From contig JAQBPL010000298.1 in the NCBI GenBank assembly GCA_028287545.1, positions 1 through 6,741 of the forward strand: 6,741 bases of DNA, in the 5' to 3' direction. The notes beneath the pieces are model-generated. The model had not been told where the DNA came from. It did not search any database and saw only the letters and a list, made by a program, of their open reading frames with translations. This DNA comes from Vulcanimicrobiota bacterium (GTDB lineage Bacteria > Eremiobacterota > Eremiobacteria > Baltobacterales > Baltobacteraceae). A program made the translations under genes and the position numbers. Below are positions 1 through 6,741 of the stretch, one piece after another (the first letter of the stretch is position 1; each line of letters begins with the position of its first letter).

Positions 1-1
1 C

Positions 2-52
2 GATCTCGACCTCAAAGAACTGATCCAGATCGCGATCTCCGTCGTACCCTAG
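2..52 (+). CDS. C-terminal fragment of an unidentified protein
   Basis: The second reading frame is open from the window edge and ends at a TAG at 50-52. It encodes a tail of 16 residues, DLDLKELIQIAISVVP. The amphipathic, helix-like tail and the clean stop 51 nt before the next plus-strand start suggest the 3' end of a real upstream gene. The fragment is too short for me to recognise a family, and a chance open frame cannot be excluded in DNA this GC-rich. It is co-directional with the PLD-like gene, so the two might be co-transcribed. Confidence 0.5.
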   Translation, partial: DLDLKELIQIAISVVP

Positions 53-92
53 CGTCCCGCTCCGCGCGCTTGCCGCCGGCGGCGATCCGCGT

Positions 93-97
93 GAGGG
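93..97 (+). promoter_or_regulatory. Probable ribosome binding site of the PLD-like gene
   Basis: GAGGG lies 6 nt before the ATG at 104, a normal Shine-Dalgarno spacing. It directly abuts the other in-frame ATG at 98, which leaves no spacer for that start. This favours 104 as the initiation codon. Confidence 0.5.
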
Positions 98-103
98 ATG
101 GGC

Positions 104-997
104 ATGGCGCTCACCCTCTCTTCCCTCTCCGGCGCGGCGGCCGCGGTGCGCGGCGCGCGCGACGTGCGTTTCGGCGCGCTCGTGCTGTATCCGGGCCCGA
201 TGAGCGACGCGCTCGTCGAGGCGGCCCACCGCGGCGCTCGGGTCGACGTCACGCTGCAGCGAAATCCCTATCGCGGCGGAGCCGCGGAACGTCTCGCGAA
301 CCGGCGCGCGGCGCAGGCGCTGCGCGCCGCGGGCGCAACGGTGACGCTGCGCGATCGCGAACGCCAACCGTTTCACCTCAAAGCCGCGGTCTGCGACGGC
401 GTCGCGTACTTGTGCGATCGCAACTGGCCCGCCGACGGTCGTGAGCTGGTCGTCGCCGACGACGACGGCGCGGACGTCGCGCTCGTTCTGGGCACGCTGC
501 GCGACGCCGCGGGCGGCTCGCGCGGCGCCTTCGCGACGCGCAAGGCCGACGCGCTGCGCGCCGAAGCGGAACTTATCCGCAGCGCCGGCGACGCGCCGGT
601 GACGGTCGAGACCGAGTCGTTCGGCGGCGGAGCGATCAGCGCGGCGCTGCGCGAGCACGCGACCCGCGGCGCGCCGACGACCTTGATCGTGTCACGCCGC
701 GAGGCCGCGCACGACCAGCGCGAACGCACGCTGCTCGCGCACCTGCGCGCCGCGGGCGTCGACGTCCGCGAGGGCGGCGCGAACGAAAAGCTCGCATTGT
801 GCGGCGATACGGCGTGGATCGGCTCCGCGAACGCGACGTTCGCCGGCGGGCGTGAAGCCGATCAGGTCGAGTGGGGCGCGGTTACCACAGACGCGGCGCT
901 GGTCGGCGCCGTTCGAGCGGCACTCAGGCGGGACGCTGCGCCGGGCGGCGGTGCTTCTGCAGTTCCGCCTGGAACCGAGCACGCTGGTCGGGGCTGA
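104..997 (+). CDS. Phospholipase D-like protein with a degenerate second HKD motif
   Basis: A 297-residue protein with two PLD-type half domains. The first half carries HLKAAVCD (residues about 91-98 from this start), an intact H-x-K-x4-D motif, followed by the usual C-terminal element here written DRNW. The second half ends with NEKLALCGD and then GSAN (about residues 227-243). This matches the second motif, but Asn replaces the catalytic His and the Asp is out of register. PLD-superfamily enzymes cleave or transfer phosphodiesters with one His from each half, so this copy may be inactive or may work differently. I see no signal peptide or membrane segment, so it is probably cytoplasmic. ATG 98 is an alternative start two codons earlier. 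The last 18 or so residues look non-conserved and are encoded in the region overlapping the convergent Spy-like gene. Superfamily assignment is fairly secure; the substrate is unknown. Confidence 0.75.
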   Translation: MALTLSSLSGAAAAVRGARDVRFGALVLYPGPMSDALVEAAHRGARVDVTLQRNPYRGGAAERLANRRAAQALRAAGATVTLRDRERQPFHLKAAVCDGVAYLCDRNWPADGRELVVADDDGADVALVLGTLRDAAGGSRGAFATRKADALRAEAELIRSAGDAPVTVETESFGGGAISAALREHATRGAPTTLIVSRREAAHDQRERTLLAHLRAAGVDVREGGANEKLALCGDTAWIGSANATFAGGREADQVEWGAVTTDAALVGAVRAALRRDAAPGGGASAVPPGTEHAGRG

Positions 998-1286
998 GAA
1001 TCGCCTCGATCTGGGCGCGCAGTTTCTCCCGGTTCGCGCGGAGCGTCTGTTCGGCGGGCTGGTTCGCCGCCCGCGTCTGCGCGGTGGCATCCTCGATCTG
1101 CCGGCGCTGCGCCGGGCTCAAGTCGAGCGTGCTCAGCGCGCGCATAAACGGACTGCCGTGCTGATGACGGTGCGGCGCGGGCGAGCCGGTGACCGGCGGC
1201 GGGGCCTGCTGCGCGAAGGCCGCGACCGGGGCGGCGAGCGCCGCGATCAGCGCGGCGCTCGAAAGGAGTCGGGATGTGGAAAGCAT
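924..1286 (-). CDS. Spy/LTXXQ-like small periplasmic protein
   Basis: A 120-residue protein with a clear Sec signal peptide: an Arg-containing start, a hydrophobic Ala/Leu stretch at about residues 7-22, and a likely cleavage after AFA (residue 25). The mature part has a His-containing patch, HRHQHG (39-44), then a helical, charged, Gln/Arg-rich region. Two LTXXQ-type motifs, LSPAQR (56-61) and LSPDQR (97-102), sit about 40 residues apart. This is the layout of Spy/CpxP/ZraP-type periplasmic chaperones and stress sensors. The His patch could bind metal, as in some relatives, but that is inference. The gene follows tlpA on the same strand after 68 nt. The start codon abuts a perfect palindrome and has no convincing Shine-Dalgarno sequence. 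Its last 74 nt overlap the convergent PLD-like gene. Confidence 0.8.
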   Translation of the reverse strand: MLSTSRLLSSAALIAALAAPVAAFAQQAPPPVTGSPAPHRHQHGSPFMRALSTLDLSPAQRRQIEDATAQTRAANQPAEQTLRANREKLRAQIEAILSPDQRARFQAELQKHRRPAQRPA

Positions 1287-1301
1287 CGTATCCAGGATAC
1301 G
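1287..1301. promoter_or_regulatory. Perfect 7+1+7 palindrome abutting the Spy-like start codon
   Basis: The sequence cgtatccaggatacg is two perfectly inverted 7-nt arms around one central base, ending exactly at the ATG of the Spy-like gene. A one-base loop is too tight for an RNA hairpin, so a dimeric protein-binding site (operator) is the more natural reading. It also occupies the place where a Shine-Dalgarno sequence would be. No regulator gene is visible in the window. Confidence 0.4.
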
Positions 1302-1315
1302 CGCGGCGCGCCGCG
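1302..1315. repeat. 14-nt perfect GC palindrome in the tlpA/Spy-like gap
   Basis: cgcggcgcgccgcg reads the same on both strands and directly follows the 15-nt palindrome. The rest of the 68-nt gap (1316-1354) shows no clear promoter and no T-tract that would make this an intrinsic terminator. The sequence is pure G/C, so chance is a real possibility in this genome. Confidence 0.3.
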
Positions 1316-1354
1316 ACCGTCGTGAGAGCGGTGTTAGACCTCGCGCGCCGGCGT

Positions 1355-1945
1355 TTAGAGAACCTTCTTGATCGCCTTCACGATGTCGGCCTCGGAGGAC
1401 TCACCGCTCGCCGTCCAGGTGACCTTCTTGTTCTTGTCGATGAGGATGAGGCTCGGGAAGCCGCCTTGGATGTACTGGCCGGCGACCTTGAGTTCCGGAT
1501 CGAACGCGATCGGATACCGCACGTTGTACTGCGCGCCGAAGGTGTTGACGTCGGCCTGCGATTCCGGCGAGTTACCGTCCATTCCCTGAGCGCTGCCGCT
1601 CACCGCGACGAGCGCGACCTTCCCGGCGTACTTCGCGGCGAGATCGTTCAGGACGACCGTCTCGCGCTGACAGTGCGGGCACCACGTCGCGAACACTTCG
1701 AGCAGCACCGGCGTCGAAACGCCGGCAAGGTCGAACGGGCCCGCGTTGGTCGGCACGCTGAACTCCGGCGCCGTGTCGCCGACTTTGAGCGTCGAGGTGA
1801 TCGGCGCGTTCGACGCCGAGTTCGGAACGGCACTGCGGTTGAGGAGGCCGATCGCGACGATCACGCCGACGACCAGCAAGGTACCGATCGCGTAGATCGC
1901 GATGCGGCCGCGATTGGGAGCGGGGGATTTCGAGACGGCGCTCAT
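1355..1945 (-). CDS. Membrane-anchored TlpA-like thioredoxin-fold protein
   Basis: A 196-residue protein with an N-terminal membrane anchor (about residues 15-35, preceded by basic residues) and an extracytoplasmic AhpC/TSA-Redoxin-type thioredoxin domain. The domain opens with VGDTAPEFSVP (55-65) and has the active site WCPHC (88-92; Cys89 and Cys92). The conserved cis-proline segment is GGFPSLILID (Pro164), and the C-terminal helix ends AIKKVL. TlpA/ResA/MauD-type proteins exchange thiols and disulfides in substrate proteins outside the cytoplasmic membrane. The CPHC dipeptide is also common in oxidising DsbA proteins, so the direction of catalysis is open. The frame is open further upstream to 2089, but the ATG at 1945 is preferred because it overlaps the mauE-like stop as ATGA, has GGAAA about 7 nt upstream, and gives a sensible anchor. 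Pairing with a MauE-like gene supports a joint redox role. Confidence 0.88.
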   Translation of the reverse strand: MSAVSKSPAPNRGRIAIYAIGTLLVVGVIVAIGLLNRSAVPNSASNAPITSTLKVGDTAPEFSVPTNAGPFDLAGVSTPVLLEVFATWCPHCQRETVVLNDLAAKYAGKVALVAVSGSAQGMDGNSPESQADVNTFGAQYNVRYPIAFDPELKVAGQYIQGGFPSLILIDKNKKVTWTASGESSEADIVKAIKKVL

Positions 1946-2378
1946 GGTGCGTTTCCGATTCTGCGGTCGACTGCTAAGGCACCTGGCGGGCGCAGCGCAA
2001 CGATCACGGCGAGGAGGACGAAGACCGCGTCGCGCGCGACCTCGGCCCAGGTGGTGACGGTCATATCGCTCGGGCCGAAACAGCCGCACGACACGGTCAT
2101 CCCGCGGACGACGGCCGACGCGACGGCCAGATCGAAAACCGCGAACAGCGCGACGGCGAACCAGGCGGCGGTGCGGGTGAACAGCCCGACGACGAGATAT
2201 CCGCCGAGCAGGATTTCGAGGTACGGGAGGGCGAGCGCGAGCGGCGCGACCAGCGGTTGCGGCAACAGCCGAAATCCGGCGATCTGCGCGGCGAACACGT
2301 CGGCGTGTCCGACCTTCGCCGCGCCCGCGAACAAGAAGATCGCGCCGAGCGCGATGCGCAGAACGAGCACGACCCAGT

Positions 2379-2382
<4 letters not shown>
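1942..2382 (-). CDS. MauE/DoxX-like integral membrane protein
   Basis: A 146-residue, four-helix membrane protein. Hydrophobic segments lie at about residues 3-22, 44-68, 72-92 and 116-131. The first ends in FLFAGAAKV, typical of DoxX/MauE proteins. SCGCFGPSD (98-106) is the family's Cys-Gly-Cys element, between helices 3 and 4. MauE was first described in methylamine dehydrogenase maturation, where it works with the thioredoxin-like MauD. Many bacteria carry comparable MauE-TlpA pairs unrelated to methylamine, thought to move electrons or disulfides across the membrane. The frame is open far upstream through the deacetylase gene, but homology begins at the ATG at 2382, whose ATGA overlaps the stop of that gene. 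The 3' end overlaps the tlpA-like start in the same way. There are no methylamine dehydrogenase genes here, so I do not use the mauE symbol. Confidence 0.85.
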
Positions 2383-3410
<1,028 letters not shown>

Positions 3411-3420
3411 GGCGTGAAGA

Positions 3421-4968
3421 CTAGGCTTTCTTGACCGGCGCCTTCTTGGGCGCGGGTTTCTGCTGACGGTCGATCGCGTCGATCAGCGACTTGATTTGAT
3501 TCGCCGCCTGCGACTTCGGCGGAACGTAGGACAGCAGCTTTTGGTACGCCGCCTTCGCCTTGTCGGGCTGCTTCGCGCCCTGGTAGCATTGCCCCAGGCC
3601 GTACAGAATCGCCGGGTTCTGGCGCGAGAGATCCGGTGCGCCCTTGTCGAGCGCGTCGTAGACCTGCGAACATTCGGTGTAGTTGCGGACCTGCAGATCG
3701 GCCTGGCCCAGGCCCAGCAGCGCGTCGGGCGTGTGCTGCAGGTTGTAGCTGGCCTTGTACTCGTCGCGCGCTTTGTCGAACTGCTTGTTCGCGGAGTACG
3801 ACGCACCGAGCAGCAAGTGCGCGCGCGGATCGTTCTGCGCGATCTCGGTCACGCGTTTGAACTGTTCGATCGCCTTGGGGATCTGGTTTTGGCCCGCATA
3901 GAGCTGGCCCAGCCGCGCGAGCGCGTCGACTTGATCGCGGTTCGAGCCCGCACCCGCGATGAACTCGCGCTCCGCGCCGGCTTTATCGCTCTTGGCCAAG
4001 AGATACTCGCCGTACGCCGTGTGCCCGCTCATCACGTTGGGGAACTGCGTGATCGCGCGCTGGTATGCGGCGGTGGCCTCGGTGTCCATCTTTTCGTTCG
4101 CGTAGAGGATCGCTTCTTGATCGATCACCGCGACTTTGTCGGTGGGATCGACCTGAAGCGTGAAAATCTGCTCGTACGTGGCCATGGCGTCTTTGACGTT
4201 GTGCTGCGAAGCCGCGACGCGCGCCTTGCCGACGAGCGCCTCGACGTTGGTCGGATCGATCGCGACCGCGCGATCGAAGAGCTGCGCGGCGAGCGCGACC
4301 GCGTTCTGGCTCGAGTACGTCTGCGCTTCCATCAGCACCGGACGCGGATCCTTGGGATCGATCTTCGCGGCGCCTTCGAACTGCTGGCGCGCCTGGTCGA
4401 ACTTCCCTTCGCTCGCGAGCACCTGACCGTACGCCATGTACGCGTTCTTGTCGTCTTTGTTGAACGTGAGCGCGCGCTTCGCGATCCGCTCGGCGTCGGC
4501 GGGCCGGTTCGACTGCAGGTACACGTTGGTGAGCGTGCCGAGCACGCCCGGGTTGGTGGGCTCGAGATTCGCCGCCTGCTCGAGCGAGGCGAGCGATTCT
4601 TTTTGGTGACCGAGCCCGCCCTGGGCGAGACCGTCGAAGTAGTAGACCTGCGCCGTCTTCGTCCCGGCCGTCAGCAGCTTCTGGGTCAGCCCGACCGCGA
4701 GATCGGGCCGATTGATCTGCAGATAGTCCGCGGCGAGTTCGGTCATCGCGACCTTGTCGTTCGGATCGGTCTTGAGCTTGGCTTCGAGCCGCGGAACGGC
4801 CTTATCGAGCGGTTCCGGAGTCGCGGTCGGCGAGGGGGCCGGCGAGGGCGACGTGGCTGCCGCCGGCGCTTTCGGGCCCTTCGGGGCGGCTGCGCCCGGA
4901 AGCATTCCGACCACCGCAACCAATGCGACGGCCGAGAGGGCGAGCGTAGGGACGAGACGGAGTTGCAT
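3421..4968 (-). CDS. Secreted or membrane-anchored tetratricopeptide repeat protein
   Basis: A 515-residue protein. Residues 1-28 form a signal peptide or uncleaved anchor with a hydrophobic core at about 8-24; there is no lipobox Cys. A Pro/Ala/Ser/Thr linker follows (about 29-53), then TPR-type helical pairs over most of residues 55-500. Repeats are recognisable by spaced Ala/Gly/Tyr residues followed by Asp/Glu-Pro, for example around ANLEPTNP (133-140), KIDPKDPRP (202-210) and AIDPTN (236-241). The C-terminus is short, basic and Lys/Pro-rich (KKAPVKKA). TPR arrays scaffold protein complexes; no enzymatic domain is present. Only two cysteines occur (about 433 and 461), possible substrates for the downstream thioredoxin, which is speculation. 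The start is the ATG at 4968, which forms TGATG with the etfA stop; a TTG one codon earlier is less likely. Confidence 0.88.
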   Translation of the reverse strand: MQLRLVPTLALSAVALVAVVGMLPGAAAPKGPKAPAAATSPSPAPSPTATPEPLDKAVPRLEAKLKTDPNDKVAMTELAADYLQINRPDLAVGLTQKLLTAGTKTAQVYYFDGLAQGGLGHQKESLASLEQAANLEPTNPGVLGTLTNVYLQSNRPADAERIAKRALTFNKDDKNAYMAYGQVLASEGKFDQARQQFEGAAKIDPKDPRPVLMEAQTYSSQNAVALAAQLFDRAVAIDPTNVEALVGKARVAASQHNVKDAMATYEQIFTLQVDPTDKVAVIDQEAILYANEKMDTEATAAYQRAITQFPNVMSGHTAYGEYLLAKSDKAGAEREFIAGAGSNRDQVDALARLGQLYAGQNQIPKAIEQFKRVTEIAQNDPRAHLLLGASYSANKQFDKARDEYKASYNLQHTPDALLGLGQADLQVRNYTECSQVYDALDKGAPDLSRQNPAILYGLGQCYQGAKQPDKAKAAYQKLLSYVPPKSQAANQIKSLIDAIDRQQKPAPKKAPVKKA

Positions 4969-5939
4969 CAAGCGTGAGCGGCTTTCGCGTCGCGGACGAG
5001 GTTCGTCAAAGCCGGAACGATGGCGAACGCGTCTCCCACGACGAGGAGATCGGCGAAATCGGCGATTGGAGCGCCCGGGTCTTTGTTGATCGCGACGATC
5101 GTCTCAGACGTGCGCATGCCGACCTTGTGTTGGATCGCGCCGGAGATTCCGACCGCGATATAGAGGGGAGGGCTGACGGTCTTACCCGTTTGCCCGACTT
5201 GGTGACCGTGGGAGACCCAGCCGGCGTCGACCGCCGCCCGTGAGGCGCCCACCGCGCCGCCGAACGCTTCGGCGAGGTCGTGGAGGATCGTGGTGAACGG
5301 TTCCGGACCGCCCATGCCGCGACCACCGCTGATGACTACCGACGCCTCTTCGACGCCCAGTTCCGCAGCGGCTTCTTCGACCTCGTCTTCCACGGTAATC
5401 GGGGAGGCCTTGCCGTTTGATGCAATTTGAACGATCTCACCGGCCCCGGAAGTTTCCTTGGCCGTAAAAACGTTGGGCCGGATCGCCGCGACGCCGAACT
5501 CGCCCTCGAAGGCGCACGTCGTGATGACCAACCCGCCCAGCTTGGGCATGATCGCGGCGACGGCACCTTCCGTCGTGAAGTCGACCACGTCGGCGTTGAC
5601 GCCGCAGTCGATGCGCGCCGCGAGGCGCGAGCCGATGTCGCGGCCGAGCATCGTGTTGCCGACTAGGACGAGCGCGTTCCCGGCGCCCTTGGCGACCGAT
5701 TCGAGCGCGTCGACCGCACCATCGAGGAAGCGATCCTCTTCTGAGACGTGGATCTGGTCGACGGGGTATTTCTTGAGCGTGTCGGCGGCGCTTGCGGCAC
5801 CCGGGCCGACGATCACGGCGTGCACTTTGCCGCCAAGTTTGTCGGCGAGCGCGCGCGCCTGCGTGGCCGCCTCGAGCGACACCCGGCGCACCGCGCCGTG
5901 CTTGTGCTCGACGAAAGCAATGACGTTCTGAATCGCCAT
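4968..5939 (-). CDS. etfA: Electron transfer flavoprotein subunit alpha
   Basis: A 323-residue protein of the usual EtfA length. Residues 1-180 form the N-terminal Rossmann-like domain (Ala-rich helices, RDIGSRLAARI at 100-110). The C-terminal FAD-binding domain shows the family pattern: SGGRGMGGPEPF (204-215), VGASRAAVDAGW (230-241), QVGQTGK (247-253), VGISGAIQH (263-271), AINKDP (283-288) and GDAF (302-305). With EtfB it forms the soluble heterodimer that accepts electrons from acyl-CoA or related dehydrogenases and passes them to ETF:quinone oxidoreductase or another acceptor. No dehydrogenase or quinone oxidoreductase gene is in the window. The ATG overlaps the etfB stop by one base (TAATG), so translation is probably coupled to give equal amounts of the two subunits. 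Confidence 0.97.
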   Translation of the reverse strand: MAIQNVIAFVEHKHGAVRRVSLEAATQARALADKLGGKVHAVIVGPGAASAADTLKKYPVDQIHVSEEDRFLDGAVDALESVAKGAGNALVLVGNTMLGRDIGSRLAARIDCGVNADVVDFTTEGAVAAIMPKLGGLVITTCAFEGEFGVAAIRPNVFTAKETSGAGEIVQIASNGKASPITVEDEVEEAAAELGVEEASVVISGGRGMGGPEPFTTILHDLAEAFGGAVGASRAAVDAGWVSHGHQVGQTGKTVSPPLYIAVGISGAIQHKVGMRTSETIVAINKDPGAPIADFADLLVVGDAFAIVPALTNLVRDAKAAHA

Positions 5940-6727
5940 TACAGGAACTTTCTCTCTTTCAAAAAGTCGACGATCTGCTTTGCGCCGTCGTCGCCGTCGG
6001 CGGCGGTCACGACGCGGCCTTTGCCGCGCACGGGCGGGGTCGCGAGATCGATCAGCTTCGCCTTCGCGCCGTCCGTGCCGACCGCAACGGTCAGCGCGAG
6101 GTCGGCGGCGGCGAGCTGTTTGATCTCCTTTTTCTTGGCGCCCATGATGCCTTTGAGCGACGGATAGCGCGGCTCGTTGGCCGACTTCGTCACGCTCACC
6201 AGCGCCGGCAGCGGCGCCGAGATCGTCATGTAGCCGTTATCGGTTTCGCGCTGCACGCGCACCCGGCCGTCAGCGACCTCGAGCGTGCGCGCGTACGTGA
6301 GCCCCGGAATGCCGAGTTTCTCCGCGAGCATCCCCGGCAGGTCGCCGCTGATCGCGTCGGTCGATTGCGTCCCCGTGACGACGAGATCCGCGTTTTGAAG
6401 TTTGATCGCCGCGGCCAGCGCGACGGAGGTCCCCCACAGATCGCATCCGGCGAGCGTATCGTCGGAGATCATCACCGCGTCGTCGGCGCCCATCGCGAGC
6501 GCTTTGCGAACGATCTCTTTTCCGCTGGCGGGGGTCATCGAAACGATGGTCACCGTGGAACCATCGTTCAGCTTCTCTTTCAGCTGCAGGGCCGCTTCGA
6601 TCGCGTATTCGTCAAACGGGTTGAGGACCGTTTCGACGCCGGTACGGACGAGGCGCTTCGTCGCCGGATCGATACGCTTGTCGGCGTTCGTATCGGGGAC
6701 GAGCTTGACGGTAACGAGGATCTTCAG
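5939..6727 (-). CDS. etfB: Electron transfer flavoprotein subunit beta, with a probable CTG start
   Basis: A 262-residue protein, a normal EtfB length, when read from CTG at 6725-6727. The N-terminus becomes (M)KILVTVKLVPDT, which matches the start of the family, followed by VLNPFDEYAIEAAL (34-47). The nucleotide-binding loop is GTQSTDAISGDLPGMLAEKL (119-138). The signature region spans 158-183 (RETDNGY, then ALVSVTKSA), and the recognition loop with PRYPSLKGIM lies at 186-195. The loop at 119-138 resembles canonical AMP-binding, non-bifurcating ETFs more than the bifurcating type, a tentative judgement. No ATG, GTG or TTG occurs in frame before GTG at 6553 (Val59); starting there would delete the first strand and helix of the fold. 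GGAGG lies 8 nt upstream of the CTG. The frame stays open to the window edge, but family length argues against a longer protein. First gene of the cluster seen here. Confidence 0.93.
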   Translation of the reverse strand: MKILVTVKLVPDTNADKRIDPATKRLVRTGVETVLNPFDEYAIEAALQLKEKLNDGSTVTIVSMTPASGKEIVRKALAMGADDAVMISDDTLAGCDLWGTSVALAAAIKLQNADLVVTGTQSTDAISGDLPGMLAEKLGIPGLTYARTLEVADGRVRVQRETDNGYMTISAPLPALVSVTKSANEPRYPSLKGIMGAKKKEIKQLAAADLALTVAVGTDGAKAKLIDLATPPVRGKGRVVTAADGDDGAKQIVDFLKERKFL

Positions 6728-6735
6728 CGCGCAAA

Positions 6736-6740
6736 CCTCC
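6736..6740 (-). promoter_or_regulatory. Ribosome binding site of etfB that fixes the CTG start
   Basis: On the minus strand GGAGG, a perfect anti-Shine-Dalgarno complement, is followed by an 8-nt spacer (6728-6735) and then CTG. It is the strongest ribosome binding site in the window and supports initiation at the CTG. A TTG inside the spacer is out of frame and too close to the GGAGG. Confidence 0.7.
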
Positions 6741-6741
6741 G

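Noticed and set aside
72..83. 12-nt palindrome gccgccggcggc between the partial first gene and the PLD-like gene
   Set aside because: Composed only of G and C with no T-tract after it, so it is neither a convincing terminator nor a clear operator at this base composition.
3496..4977. Long plus-strand open frame of 493 codons opposite the TPR gene
   Set aside because: It is the antisense of a well-supported TPR gene, and the translation is low-complexity Arg/Leu/Val/Gly-rich with no family resemblance. High-GC codon use removes stops from the opposite strand.

Overview
The window is GC-rich (roughly two-thirds G+C by eye) and densely coded, with short or overlapping gene junctions, Ala/Arg/Gly-rich proteins and little intergenic DNA. 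This suggests a high-GC bacterium. The EtfB nucleotide-binding loop and the style of the secreted TPR and PLD-like proteins would fit an actinobacterium-like or Eremiobacterota/Dormibacterota-like genome, but this placement is a guess; no rRNA or other firm taxonomic marker is present. I found no mobile element, CRISPR array, tRNA or rRNA.

Layout. Left end, plus strand: the last 16 codons of an unidentified gene (2-52), then a phospholipase D-like protein (104-997) with an intact first HxK motif and a degenerate second one. The rest is on the minus strand. Reading in the direction of transcription from the right edge: etfB (6727-5939), etfA (5939-4968), a secreted or membrane-anchored TPR protein (4968-3421), a class II histone-deacetylase-fold zinc hydrolase (3410-2379), a MauE/DoxX-like four-helix membrane protein (2382-1942) and a membrane-anchored TlpA-like thioredoxin (1945-1355). 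After a 68-nt gap with two perfect palindromes comes a small Spy/LTXXQ-type periplasmic protein (1286-924). Its 3' end overlaps the 3' end of the PLD-like gene by 74 nt.

How the genes relate. The six genes from etfB to tlpA look like one operon. The junctions are TAATG, TGATG, a 10-nt gap, ATGA and ATGA, so four of five have overlapping stop and start codons and translation is probably coupled. EtfA/EtfB form the soluble heterodimeric flavoprotein that takes electrons from acyl-CoA-type dehydrogenases. MauE-like plus TlpA-like proteins are a familiar pair for thiol-disulfide chemistry on the outer side of the membrane. The TPR protein is predicted to be exported, and the Spy-like protein would be a periplasmic chaperone. 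The cluster therefore joins cytoplasmic electron transfer, a deacetylase-fold hydrolase and an envelope redox/folding group. Whether they share one pathway cannot be told from the sequence.

The most useful annotation point is that etfB has no ATG, GTG or TTG at its conserved N-terminus. A perfect GGAGG lies 8 nt before an in-frame CTG, and translation from there gives the expected EtfB start, so the gene is complete in the window and 58 residues longer than its first conventional start codon would give.
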